Shown here: piece by piece, positions 10,317 to 17,783 of the stretch | Position numbering within the stretch: the stretch's first letter is position 1 | Layout: each line of letters starts with the position of its first letter | Source: Candidatus Nitrosymbiomonas sp. | Lineage (GTDB): Bacteria > Sysuimicrobiota > Sysuimicrobiia > Sysuimicrobiales > Humicultoraceae | Length of the DNA stretch: 17,886 bases | Reading direction: 5' to 3' | NCBI GenBank assembly: GCA_020724185.1 | Contig: DYHL01000021.1 | Span: forward strand, 1-17,886 | Program-made: the position numbers and the translations under genes | Notes under the pieces: generated by a model | The model's input: only the letters and a program-made list of their open reading frames with translations | What the model was told of the DNA's origin: nothing | Databases searched by the model: none

Positions 10317-11189
10317 TTGGAGGTAGTGCTTGCCAGGCATCAAGGGTTCTGCGGTGGAGTCCGGCGCGCGGTGGAGATGTCCGAGGCCGCGGCGCGCGGG
10401 CACGCCGGTGGCGTCCTGACCTGGGGTCCATTGATCCACAACCCGCAGGTGGTCGGGCGGCTTGAGGAAGTCGGCATCGGCGTGGCCGACGACCTCCGCG
10501 ACCTGGTCGGTGAGGCCTTCGTCGTTTCTGCCTACGGGGTCGAACGCGCGGTGCTGGAAACCGCCAGGGCGCACGGGATGACCGTGGTGGACGCCACCTG
10601 TCCGGTCGTCACGCGAGCCCACTCGCTGGCCTACCGCCTGGCCGAGGAAGGCTACCAGGTGATTGCGGTCGGCGATCACGGACACCCCGAGATGGTGACC
10701 CTGAAGGAAGCGCTGGGCGACCGCGTGACCGTGGTGCACGACCGCGCGGAAGCCGCGGCGGTACGCTTGCGCGGCAAGACCGGTGTGATATCGCAGACCA
10801 CGCAGTCCGTTCAGAACTTCAGGGAGATCGTGGGCGATCTGGCGCTGCGCACCAGAGAGCTGAAGGTCCTCAACACCCTTTGCCCGGCCATCACGGTCAG
10901 GCAGGAGGAGGCCGAGGTCATGGTCGCAGAGGTGGGTGCCCTGGTAGTGGTGGGCGGACACCACAGCAGCAACACCACCCGCCTGGCCGAGATCGGCCGA
11001 TCGCGCTCGTTGCCCACTTATCACATCGAGGTCCCGCACGAACTCGATCCGGCCCGGTTTGCGGGCATCGAGCGGGTGGGCGTGATGTCCGGCGCATCCA
11101 CGCCTGACTGGATCATCGCCGAGGTCGTCGAGCGGCTCCGGCGGATCGGGCTCGACATGAAGCAGGCCGCGGCCCGGCCGGTTCCGTGA
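10317..11189 (+). CDS. ispH: 4-hydroxy-3-methylbut-2-enyl diphosphate reductase (IspH/LytB)
   Basis: Catalyses the last step of the MEP isoprenoid pathway, reducing HMBPP to IPP and DMAPP with a [4Fe-4S] cluster in the cytoplasm. The three cluster cysteines are C12 (QGFCGGV), C95 (DATCP) and C189 (NTLCP). Substrate-site residues H41 (GPLIHNP), H123 and E125 (GHPE), QTTQS and SSNT are all present, as is the late SGASTPDW motif. The frame is open far upstream, but a TTG at 10317 gives MEVVLARHQGFC, which puts the first cysteine at position 12 as in E. coli IspH; GGGGTGG lies just before it. A GTG at 10299 would add six residues. The 290-residue length is normal. Its stop overlaps the der start (GTGA). 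Confidence 0.95.
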   Translation: MEVVLARHQGFCGGVRRAVEMSEAAARGHAGGVLTWGPLIHNPQVVGRLEEVGIGVADDLRDLVGEAFVVSAYGVERAVLETARAHGMTVVDATCPVVTRAHSLAYRLAEEGYQVIAVGDHGHPEMVTLKEALGDRVTVVHDRAEAAAVRLRGKTGVISQTTQSVQNFREIVGDLALRTRELKVLNTLCPAITVRQEEAEVMVAEVGALVVVGGHHSSNTTRLAEIGRSRSLPTYHIEVPHELDPARFAGIERVGVMSGASTPDWIIAEVVERLRRIGLDMKQAAARPVP

Positions 11190-12544
11190 CCACCCGGATC
11201 TCGACGCCTGTCGTCGCCATCATCGGCCGGCCCAACGTCGGCAAGTCCGCCCTGTTCAACCGGCTGGTCAGCCGGCGGCACGCCATCGTGGAGGACCATC
11301 CCGGCGTCACCCGCGACCGGCTCTACGCGGTTACTGAGTGGAGCGGCCGCCGTTTCACTGTGGTGGACACGGGCGGGCTGCGGTCGGCGCCGGCAGAGGG
11401 TCTCGAGGTCCGAGTCCGGGCGCAGTCCGACGCAGCGCTTGAGGAGGCCGACCTGGTCCTGTTTGTGGTGGACGTGCGCGACGGGATCCTGCCCGAGGAC
11501 CGCGACATTGCTGAGATCGTTCGCCGCACGCGCGCCCCGGTTCTGGTCGTCGCCAACAAGGTGGACGGGCCGGCTCAGGAGATTGGGGCGCAGGAGTTCT
11601 TCGAGCTGGGGCTTGGGGTTCCGTTCCCGGTCTCTGCCCTCCACGGCCGGGGCATCGGTGACCTGCTGGACGCGGTGGTAGCCCTCTTGCCAGCCGAAGC
11701 ACCGCTGGCCGAGACGGCAGAGGCGGTCGGAGAACCGATCGCGGTGGCGATCGTCGGCCGGCCCAACGTGGGCAAGTCGTCGCTGGTCAACGCGATGCTG
11801 GGCGAGGAGCGCGTGGTGGTGGACGCCACGCCGGGCACTACCCGCGACTCGGTGGACACGCCATGCGAGCGCGGCGGCCGCAACTACGTGCTGGTGGACA
11901 CCGCGGGGCTGCGTCGCCGCGCGCGGGTCTCCGCGGCCGTCGAGGCTTACAGTGCCGGTCGCGCTCGGGCCGCGATCGCGCGGGCGGACGTGGCGGTACT
12001 CGTTCTGGACGCCTCGGAGCCGACCTCTGACCAGGACCAGCGGATCGGCCGCGAGATCGCCGATGCCGGCCGCGGGGTGCTGGTGGTCATGAACAAGTGG
12101 GACCGCATCGCGACCTCGCCCGCAATGGACCGGCCGCGCGAGCAGGCGGCCCGGCGGGCGCTGCGCTTCCTGAGCTACGCCCCGATCCTGGCCGTTTCGG
12201 CAACGGAAGGGTGGGGGATCGCAGAGATATTCGACGCGGTTGCGCGCGTGGCAGAAACCCATCGCGGACGAATCGCCACGGGCCCACTCAACAGGGTAAT
12301 AGGCAACGCGGTGGCCCTTAGAGAGCCACCAGCCGATTCCTCGGGACGGCGGCTGAAGGTTTTCTACGCCACACAGCCCGCGACGCGACCACCCACGGTG
12401 GTGCTGTTCGTGAACGATCCGGACAGGATGCCGCAGGCCTATCTCCGGTATCTGGAACGGGCAGTCCGAGCGGCGTTCGACCTGACCGGCACGCCGCTGC
12501 GACTGGTGCTACGGCGGCGCAGGGGAGAGGAAGGGCACGCGTGA
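11186..12544 (+). CDS. der: Ribosome-associated GTPase Der (EngA)
   Basis: An essential GTPase that acts in assembly of the 50S ribosomal subunit. The 452-residue protein has the tandem G domains unique to Der. The first has GRPNVGKS at residues 14-21, then DTGGL and NKVDG; the second has GRPNVGKS at 191-198, then DTAGL and NKWD. The C-terminal KH-like domain follows from about residue 360 (RIATGPLNRVIGNAV, then LKVFYATQ). The GTG start overlaps the ispH stop by four bases, and the der stop overlaps the plsY start, so the three genes are probably one translationally coupled operon. All key motifs are intact and the length is usual. Confidence 0.97.
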   Translation: MTTRISTPVVAIIGRPNVGKSALFNRLVSRRHAIVEDHPGVTRDRLYAVTEWSGRRFTVVDTGGLRSAPAEGLEVRVRAQSDAALEEADLVLFVVDVRDGILPEDRDIAEIVRRTRAPVLVVANKVDGPAQEIGAQEFFELGLGVPFPVSALHGRGIGDLLDAVVALLPAEAPLAETAEAVGEPIAVAIVGRPNVGKSSLVNAMLGEERVVVDATPGTTRDSVDTPCERGGRNYVLVDTAGLRRRARVSAAVEAYSAGRARAAIARADVAVLVLDASEPTSDQDQRIGREIADAGRGVLVVMNKWDRIATSPAMDRPREQAARRALRFLSYAPILAVSATEGWGIAEIFDAVARVAETHRGRIATGPLNRVIGNAVALREPPADSSGRRLKVFYATQPATRPPTVVLFVNDPDRMPQAYLRYLERAVRAAFDLTGTPLRLVLRRRRGEEGHA

Positions 12545-13140
12545 TGGCCGTGGCGGCGTTCGCCGTGCTGGGCGCCTACCTGCTGGGCGCCGTTCCGTTC
12601 GGCCTGCTAGTGGTGCGTGCCGTCACCGGACGGGACATCCGCAAGGAAGGCAGCGGCAACATCGGCGCCTCCAACGTCTATCGCGTTGCCGGCCCGGCGA
12701 TCGGCGTACTGGTACTCGCGCTGGACCTGCTCAAGGGCGTCCTGCCGGTTGTCGTTTCGCAACGACTGGGCCTGGGCTCGCTGACAACCGTTATGGCGGG
12801 CCTGGCAGCGATCGCAGGGCACAACTGGTCGGTCTTCCTGCGCGGCGCGGGCGGGAAGGGGGTCGCCACCTCCTACGGCGTGCTGCTGGCGCTCTCGCCG
12901 GTCGCCGGTCTGATCGCCGCCGCGATCTGGGTTGCCGTGATCCTGATCACCCGATACGCGTCGCTGGCTTCGCTGCTGGGGGTTCTGTCGGTGCCGGTGG
13001 TCATGCGCCTGCGGGCAGAGCCGGCCGTGCACCTCGCCTTCGGCGTCGCCATCGTGATCTTCGCCTTCTACCGCCACCGCGCCAACATTCAACGCCTGAT
13101 TGCCGGCGAGGAACTCCCGCTCTTCGGAGCGCGGAAGTAG
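12541..13140 (+). CDS. plsY: Acyl-phosphate:glycerol-3-phosphate acyltransferase PlsY
   Basis: A membrane enzyme that transfers an acyl chain from acyl-phosphate to G3P, making lysophosphatidic acid in the first step of phospholipid synthesis. The 199-residue protein is mostly hydrophobic. It shows the three PlsY motifs: GSGNIGASNVYR near residues 37-48, GHNWSVFLRGAGGKGVATS near 97-115, and a C-terminal YRHRANIQRLIAGEE. Two starts are possible, the GTG at 12541 and the ATG at 12544, both behind a purine-rich GGAGAGGAAGG and both overlapping the der stop. In many Bacillota-like genomes gpsA follows plsY; here it does not, because the strand switches after this gene. Confidence 0.96.
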   Translation: MMAVAAFAVLGAYLLGAVPFGLLVVRAVTGRDIRKEGSGNIGASNVYRVAGPAIGVLVLALDLLKGVLPVVVSQRLGLGSLTTVMAGLAAIAGHNWSVFLRGAGGKGVATSYGVLLALSPVAGLIAAAIWVAVILITRYASLASLLGVLSVPVVMRLRAEPAVHLAFGVAIVIFAFYRHRANIQRLIAGEELPLFGARK

Positions 13141-13158
13141 GAAGCGACTGAGAACCGG

Positions 13159-13188
13159 CCGAACCTCAGGGTGTTGAGCATCGTTCGG
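13159..13188. terminator. Possible bidirectional terminator between plsY and the KimA-like gene
   Basis: The 96-base gap between these convergent genes holds an imperfect inverted repeat. CCGAAC (13159-13164) pairs with GTTCGG (13183-13188), and CTCA (13165-13168) pairs with TGAG (13175-13178), leaving a four-base bulge. No T-run follows on either strand. The position suits a terminator, but the structure is weak, so this is tentative. Confidence 0.25.
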
Positions 13189-13236
13189 GTGCGGGCTCTG
13201 ACTTGATAAGCGCGACCACGACCTCGGCGTCCTCCA

Positions 13237-15444
13237 TCACGAAGGCGCCCGCACGGCTGGCGTCGAACGAGCCCGATCGACGGGTGTGACTGTGCCCTCC
13301 GCGCCCGGGACCACGTCTACGATTGGCGGCGGCGCCTGGGGATGCAGAGGGTAGGCCACATCCGTCACCACGACCATAGGGATTTGCTGCAGGGCCAACT
13401 TGAAGATGACCGTCGTGTTCTGATGGAGGGCCTGCTCGATCAGATTGTCCATGATGATCTGCGACACGATAACATGGATGAACGCTTCGGGATGTTCGGC
13501 CCGCAGACGTTCTACGTAGCCTCTGATCGGCCCGACCAGGTCCCGGACCGGCGATGGGAGCACGACGAGCGGTTCCTCCGGAAAGAACTGCTGCCACTTG
13601 CGGCGAACCTCTGCCGCCTTCTCCCCGCTGGTGGCGACATGGACTGCGACCCAGCGAAACCCGAGAGATCGCACGAACTGTACTTGACGCACCGCGGCAG
13701 CATGAACATCTGAGATCAACACCAGGTGGATGACCGGGGCGGGGGGTGGAGGGGCCTGGAGGCCGCTCGTGCTCAGCTGCTGGCGGACATCCTGATAGTG
13801 ATGATGAATGTGGAAGAAGATCCAGACCAGGGTGGGGATCAGAATGATGACGATCCAGGCGCCCTGCGCGAATTTCGTCACGGCAAGCACGATGATGACT
13901 GCCGTCGTGAGGAGGGCTCCGACGGCATTGACCGCCTGCTTGATCCGCCACCGGGGATCACACTGGAGGAGGGAGCCCTTGGTCTCGATGACCTCGCCCG
14001 GCCCGAGCCGACCGATCTTTCGCCACCGCACGATCATCCCCGTCTGCGATATTGTGAATGAGAGGAAGACCCCGATCGCATAGAGGGGGATGAGTTGGGA
14101 CACGTCCGCGTGGAAAGCCACAACCAGCAGCGATGAGATGGCTGCCAGTGCGACGATCCCCCAGGAGAACACCAGACGGCTCCCCCGGTACGTGAGCTGG
14201 CGCGGGAGGAACCCGTCCCCCGCATGCAGCGCACAGAGGCGCGGGAAGTCTGCGAATGAGGTATTGGCGGCCAGGAACAGGATGATCGTTGTCGCCGCCA
14301 ACGTGATCAGGTGCAACGGGCCAGACCCGTAGACCGTCCTCGCCAGTTGAGAGATCACCGTCTCGTTCTCCATCGGGATCGCATGGATCCGATTGGCGAG
14401 CACCGTGGTCCCAACGAACATCGTCCCGATGAGGACGCTCATGAAGGCCATGGTCGCGGCCGCATTCCGGCTCCGCGGCTCACGGAAGGCTGTTATCCCG
14501 TTACTGATGGCTTCCGTTCCCGTCACCGCGACCGCGCCGCTGCTGAATGCGCGCAGGAGGAGAAAGAGCGTAAACGGCTGGAAGGCGGCCTTCTCCAGAT
14601 GCACGCCCGTGACCTGAAGCAGCCGTCCGGTGGAGAGCTGATAGAAGCCGACGCCAATCATCCCCAGCATCGTAACCACAAAGAAGTACGTGGGGATGGC
14701 GAAAAAGGCCCCAGACTCCCGTACACCCCTGAGGTTCACCAGCATCACGAACAGAATGGCTGCCACGGATACTTCAACGCGCCATGGGGAAAGGGCAGGG
14801 AAGGCGGACACGATCTGAGCCACGCCGGACGCAGTGCTCACCGACACGGTCAGAATGTAGTCGGTCAGGAGGGCTGCTCCAGCCGCCTGGGCAGGTCGTT
14901 CTCCGAGGTTGTCACGCGCCACGATGTACGCGCCGCCCCCATTGGGATACGCGAAGATGGTCTGCCGGTACGAGATCGTAAGCACGAGCAGGAGCGCGGA
15001 GATGGCGACTGAAATGGGGATGGACAGCCCAAAGTATGCGACGCCGGCGAGGGCCAGGACGACGAGCATTTCCTCGGTGGCATACGCGACCGAGGATAGC
15101 ACGTCAAGCCCCACGGACCTTCCGACAGTCTGGCTAGGCATTTCGTGAGTTGGCAGGGGAGGTCCCAAGAGGAACCCCCGCAGTGGAGAGGCAGGAGGAC
15201 GCAGTCTCTCCATTCGTGATCTCGGGACGCGCCGGATTCCCTCAGATGTCCAGCCGAATGGCCAGATGGCTCGAAGGGCTGCCCTAAAACTGAGCGCGGC
15301 CACCAGGAGCAGCAGGAAGAGGCCTGCAACCATCACAAGCACATCCCAGCCCCAATGGAGCGCCGCGACGAGGACGCCCACGGTCACGACAAGACCCGCC
15401 AGGAGGCGATCAATCGTGTGCGAGGTGGATCCACTGCTCCGCAT
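13237..15444 (-). CDS. KimA-like potassium transporter (APC/KUP-like core plus USP-like domain) with an N-terminal membrane extension
   Basis: A 735-residue membrane protein of the APC superfamily, closest in pattern to KimA (YdaO), the proton-coupled K+ importer of Bacillus. The core starts near residue 105 with LDVLSSVAYATEE and continues with AYPNGGGAYIVARDNLG and LLTDYILTVSVST. Residues D114, Y121, D195, Y196, S203, E311 and Y455 sit where I recall the K+ and proton site of KimA (D36, Y43, D117, Y118, S125, E233, Y377), all at a constant offset of 78. A proline-rich linker near 564-570 leads to a cytoplasmic USP-like domain (about 571-698). Residues 1-78 add two membrane helices (about 13-31 and 34-60). 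There is no obvious Shine-Dalgarno sequence at the ATG. The encoded two-component system upstream suggests K+-responsive control. A generic amino-acid permease is less likely. Confidence 0.87.
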   Translation of the reverse strand: MRSSGSTSHTIDRLLAGLVVTVGVLVAALHWGWDVLVMVAGLFLLLLVAALSFRAALRAIWPFGWTSEGIRRVPRSRMERLRPPASPLRGFLLGPPLPTHEMPSQTVGRSVGLDVLSSVAYATEEMLVVLALAGVAYFGLSIPISVAISALLLVLTISYRQTIFAYPNGGGAYIVARDNLGERPAQAAGAALLTDYILTVSVSTASGVAQIVSAFPALSPWRVEVSVAAILFVMLVNLRGVRESGAFFAIPTYFFVVTMLGMIGVGFYQLSTGRLLQVTGVHLEKAAFQPFTLFLLLRAFSSGAVAVTGTEAISNGITAFREPRSRNAAATMAFMSVLIGTMFVGTTVLANRIHAIPMENETVISQLARTVYGSGPLHLITLAATTIILFLAANTSFADFPRLCALHAGDGFLPRQLTYRGSRLVFSWGIVALAAISSLLVVAFHADVSQLIPLYAIGVFLSFTISQTGMIVRWRKIGRLGPGEVIETKGSLLQCDPRWRIKQAVNAVGALLTTAVIIVLAVTKFAQGAWIVIILIPTLVWIFFHIHHHYQDVRQQLSTSGLQAPPPPAPVIHLVLISDVHAAAVRQVQFVRSLGFRWVAVHVATSGEKAAEVRRKWQQFFPEEPLVVLPSPVRDLVGPIRGYVERLRAEHPEAFIHVIVSQIIMDNLIEQALHQNTTVIFKLALQQIPMVVVTDVAYPLHPQAPPPIVDVVPGAEGTVTPVDRARSTPAVRAPS

Positions 15445-15570
15445 GGCCCGACATACCCGGCCCGAGCGTAGCAGAGGGAACCTTGAGAAGTCCTTTGGGC
15501 GGAACCGGAGACTACAAGGTTATCCTAAAGATTCGCACAAAACAGCCCAGACTGTGGGGTAGGCGGAGGG
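15445..15570 (-). other. Gap between the kdpE-like and KimA-like genes
   Basis: A leader of 126 bases for the KimA-like gene. On the minus strand ACAG-TCTGGG-CTGT followed by TTT (15555 down to 15539) is a very short hairpin, too weak for a confident terminator. A TAGGAT hexamer near the middle could be a -10 element but has no good -35 partner. I do not recognise the c-di-AMP (ydaO) riboswitch that often precedes kimA; the space is also short for one plus a promoter. Confidence 0.4.
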
Positions 15571-16254
15571 TCACGCCGGTGGGCGAAAGCGATACCCCAC
15601 TCCGGGTTCCGTAAGAATGTACTGCGGTCGGGCGGGTTGAGGTTCGATCTTCCTTCTGAGCTGGCTGATCAGCACGTGTAGGTACTGTGTCTCGTTAACA
15701 TACTCCGGGCCCCACGCGTGTTGCAGCAGCATTCGGTGGGTCATGACCTTGCCGGCGTTCAGGGTAAGGTACTTCAAGACCTCGTACTCCGTGGGGGTGA
15801 GGTGGACTGCCTCGCCCCCGCGGGTGACAATGCGATGCTCAAGGTCAATCCGCAAATCACCGACCTCAATCACCGGCGCGTCCGACAGCCCGGCGGCATG
15901 CCGGAGCGCCACACGGATTCGCGCCAGGAGTTCTTCCGTTCCAAAGGGCTTGGTGACATAGTCATCGGCTCCCCGATCGAGAGCCAGGACCTTCTGCGAT
16001 TCCTCACCTCGTGCCGACAGCACCAGAATCGGCACGGTGGCCTGCTCACGGATACGCCTGGCCACCTCCAGCCCGTCGAGGTCCGGCAACATCAGGTCCA
16101 GCAAGATGACATCCGGCCGCCACCGGAGCGACGCGATGGCCTCCTCGCCCGTCGCCACGGCTCGCACCGCGAAGCCGTTGGCTTCTAGGGTTCGGGTGAG
16201 CACCCGCCTGATCTGCGGCTCATCGTCAACGACCAGAATCCGGGCCCCTGTCAT
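15571..16254 (-). CDS. kdpE: KdpE-like OmpR-family response regulator
   Basis: A 227-residue two-component response regulator. The receiver domain (residues 1-118) has the acidic pocket D10/D11, phosphoacceptor D53 (LLDLMLPD), switch residue S80 (LVLSARG) and K102 (TKPF). The C-terminal winged-helix DNA-binding domain (about 130-226) ends with WGPEYVNETQYLHVLISQLRRKIE and ILTEPGVGYRF, which closely follow the KdpE pattern. The ATG at 16254 follows the restored kinase stop by nine bases, with AGGA just upstream. In E. coli KdpE activates kdpFABC; here no pump gene is visible and the next gene on the same strand is a KimA-like transporter, which is the likely target. It could also regulate genes outside the window. 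Confidence 0.92.
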   Translation of the reverse strand: MTGARILVVDDEPQIRRVLTRTLEANGFAVRAVATGEEAIASLRWRPDVILLDLMLPDLDGLEVARRIREQATVPILVLSARGEESQKVLALDRGADDYVTKPFGTEELLARIRVALRHAAGLSDAPVIEVGDLRIDLEHRIVTRGGEAVHLTPTEYEVLKYLTLNAGKVMTHRMLLQHAWGPEYVNETQYLHVLISQLRRKIEPQPARPQYILTEPGVGYRFRPPA

Positions 16255-17783
16255 TGGCTGGTCCTACGACTCCTTCTTCGACAGCGGGGCTGGGGTTTCC
16301 GCAAGCGGCAGCGTGAACGCGAACCGTGCGCCAGGTTCGCCGGGACGCTCGACCCAGATCCGGCCACCGTGCGCCTCGACCAGTCCCCTGCAGATCGCAA
16401 GCCCCAACCCGAGACCACGCCGATCGCGCTGAGCGCGGTAGAAGCGGCTGAAGATCTGGCTGGCCGCCTCAACCGGAACCGGCGGACCCTCATTCTCGAC
16501 CTGGACGACAACCTCCAGCCCCCGCTTCTCAGCACCGATCCGTATCCTCGTCCCCTCAGGAGAATACGTACCGCATTTTCCAGCAAGTTCACCAGGACAT
16601 CCTCGACCTGCGTGAAATCACAGGGCACCAGCGGAAGGTCTGCAGAGATGTCCACAACGACCCGGTACTCCCGGAGCCGACTGTGCAGGGCATCCACCGC
16701 GCGCGCCACGACTTCGTGCAGATCGTGCAACTCCTTCACGGCTTTGAGCACGCCGGCTTCAATGCGCGAGAGGTCCAGCAGGTTGTTGACCAACCGCGCA
16801 AGACGGGCCGCCTCGGTGTCAATCATCTCCAGGAGCTCCAGCCGCGCACTCTCGTTAGACTGGAGATCACCTCGGAGCAGCGTCGTGGCGGCGATGCGGA
16901 TCGAGGAGAGGGGCGTCCTGAGGTCGTGTGAGACTGTCGACAGGAGGGCTGACTTGAGTTCGTCCGCCCTTCGCAGCACCTCGGCCTCCGCCGCCTCGCG
17001 CTGAAGTCTCAGCCGCTCGATTACCATGGCCGTGTTCTCAGCGAATGCCCCAAGCATTCGCCGGGTCGTCTCCGGCAGCCGGGCGACGTCCTGCGCTGGT
17101 TCAACCATCAATACTCCCACAACCTTATCGCCTACCCTCAGCGGTAGACACAGGCCCACCCCATCCTCGCTGGGCTCCCCCGTCGTGAACGCGCGGAGGG
17201 CAGAATCAGGAGCGGCTCCTGTTCTCGGCACTTCCCTTGCGCCGTCCGGTGCGACGGTATGCAGACGCAAACGCCCACGGCCCTTTGGCAGGAAGATGGC
17301 ACATCGGCCCTCGCCGACGACGGCCACAACCCGGGAGGCCACCTTCCGCAGGGCCTCCTCTGGTTGAGCGGAGGCATTCATATCATGCGCGAGCGCATAC
17401 AGCGTCGACGCCTCCAACGCCCTCCGGCGCGCCTCTGCTTCACGTTCATGCAACCGGGCTACCAGTCGCGATGACATCTCCGCGACGAAGAGAAAGACCA
17501 ACAGGCTGATGAGGTCTTCTGTCGAGGCGACGCGGAACGTCCCGTAAGGAACCGTGAAGAAGTAGTTCAGGGCAAGAAAGGATGCCAGACCTGCGGTCAA
17601 CCCCGGCCCTCGGCCCCACCACACAGCGCTCAGGAACACAACGAGGAGATACGTCAGGATCATGGTGGCGAGCCCGAGAGAAGAACGCAACGCCCACAGT
17701 CCAGCGGTGACCGCGCAGATAGCCGCAAAGGCAGCGAGGTAGGTCCTTGCCATCGACGCGGAGTCTACGCCATTAGGCCTCAT
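16251..17783 (-). CDS. kdpD: KdpD-like sensor histidine kinase, short form, with a frameshift in the ATPase domain
   Basis: A membrane sensor kinase partner of the KdpE-like regulator. The open frame encodes 510 residues, but only the first 405 make sense. Four membrane helices of the DUF4118 type span about residues 14-105, a GAF-like domain about 125-258, and the dimerisation/phosphoacceptor helix has SHDLRTP with H286. The N box LLENAV (N403) is followed at once by low-complexity, arginine/serine-rich sequence. Shifting frame after the CG at 16568-16567 restores YSPEGTR, RFYRAQ and GLGLGLAIC, ending at a TAG at 16264; the repaired protein would be 506 residues. It lacks the large cytoplasmic KdpD and USP sensor domains of E. 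coli KdpD. The start ATG has GAGGG six bases upstream. Confidence 0.88.
   Translation of the reverse strand: MRPNGVDSASMARTYLAAFAAICAVTAGLWALRSSLGLATMILTYLLVVFLSAVWWGRGPGLTAGLASFLALNYFFTVPYGTFRVASTEDLISLLVFLFVAEMSSRLVARLHEREAEARRRALEASTLYALAHDMNASAQPEEALRKVASRVVAVVGEGRCAIFLPKGRGRLRLHTVAPDGAREVPRTGAAPDSALRAFTTGEPSEDGVGLCLPLRVGDKVVGVLMVEPAQDVARLPETTRRMLGAFAENTAMVIERLRLQREAAEAEVLRRADELKSALLSTVSHDLRTPLSSIRIAATTLLRGDLQSNESARLELLEMIDTEAARLARLVNNLLDLSRIEAGVLKAVKELHDLHEVVARAVDALHSRLREYRVVVDISADLPLVPCDFTQVEDVLVNLLENAVRILLRGRGYGSVLRSGGWRLSSRSRMRVRRFRLRRPARSSAASTALSAIGVVSGWGLRSAGDWSRRTVAGSGSSVPANLAHGSRSRCRLRKPQPRCRRRSRRTSQ
16264..16566 (-). pseudogene. Out-of-frame C-terminal HATPase segment of the sensor kinase
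   Basis: Read from the TAT codon at 16566-16564, this stretch gives exactly 100 residues and a TAG stop. It carries the rest of the HATPase domain: YSPEGT, the variant G1 box VENEGPPVP, the F box IFSRFYRAQ, the G2 box GLGLGLAIC, HGGRIWV and the final FAFTLPLA strand. It has no start of its own and is separated from the main frame by one missing base. It is either a real disruption or a sequence error. Confidence 0.85.

Noticed and set aside
11021..12262. A 413-residue open frame on the minus strand opposite der
   Set aside because: Antisense shadow typical of GC-rich DNA; its translation has no recognisable motif, while der on the other strand has complete motifs.
13166..13237. Tiny 23-residue frame starting at the KimA stop (TGATG)
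   Set aside because: Too short to support, with no clear motif, although the overlap and its acidic start are gene-like.
15445..15570. Possible c-di-AMP riboswitch upstream of the KimA-like gene
   Set aside because: KimA genes often have one, but I could not recognise its conserved elements here and the gap is short. A covariance-model search for the ydaO-yuaA family would settle it.
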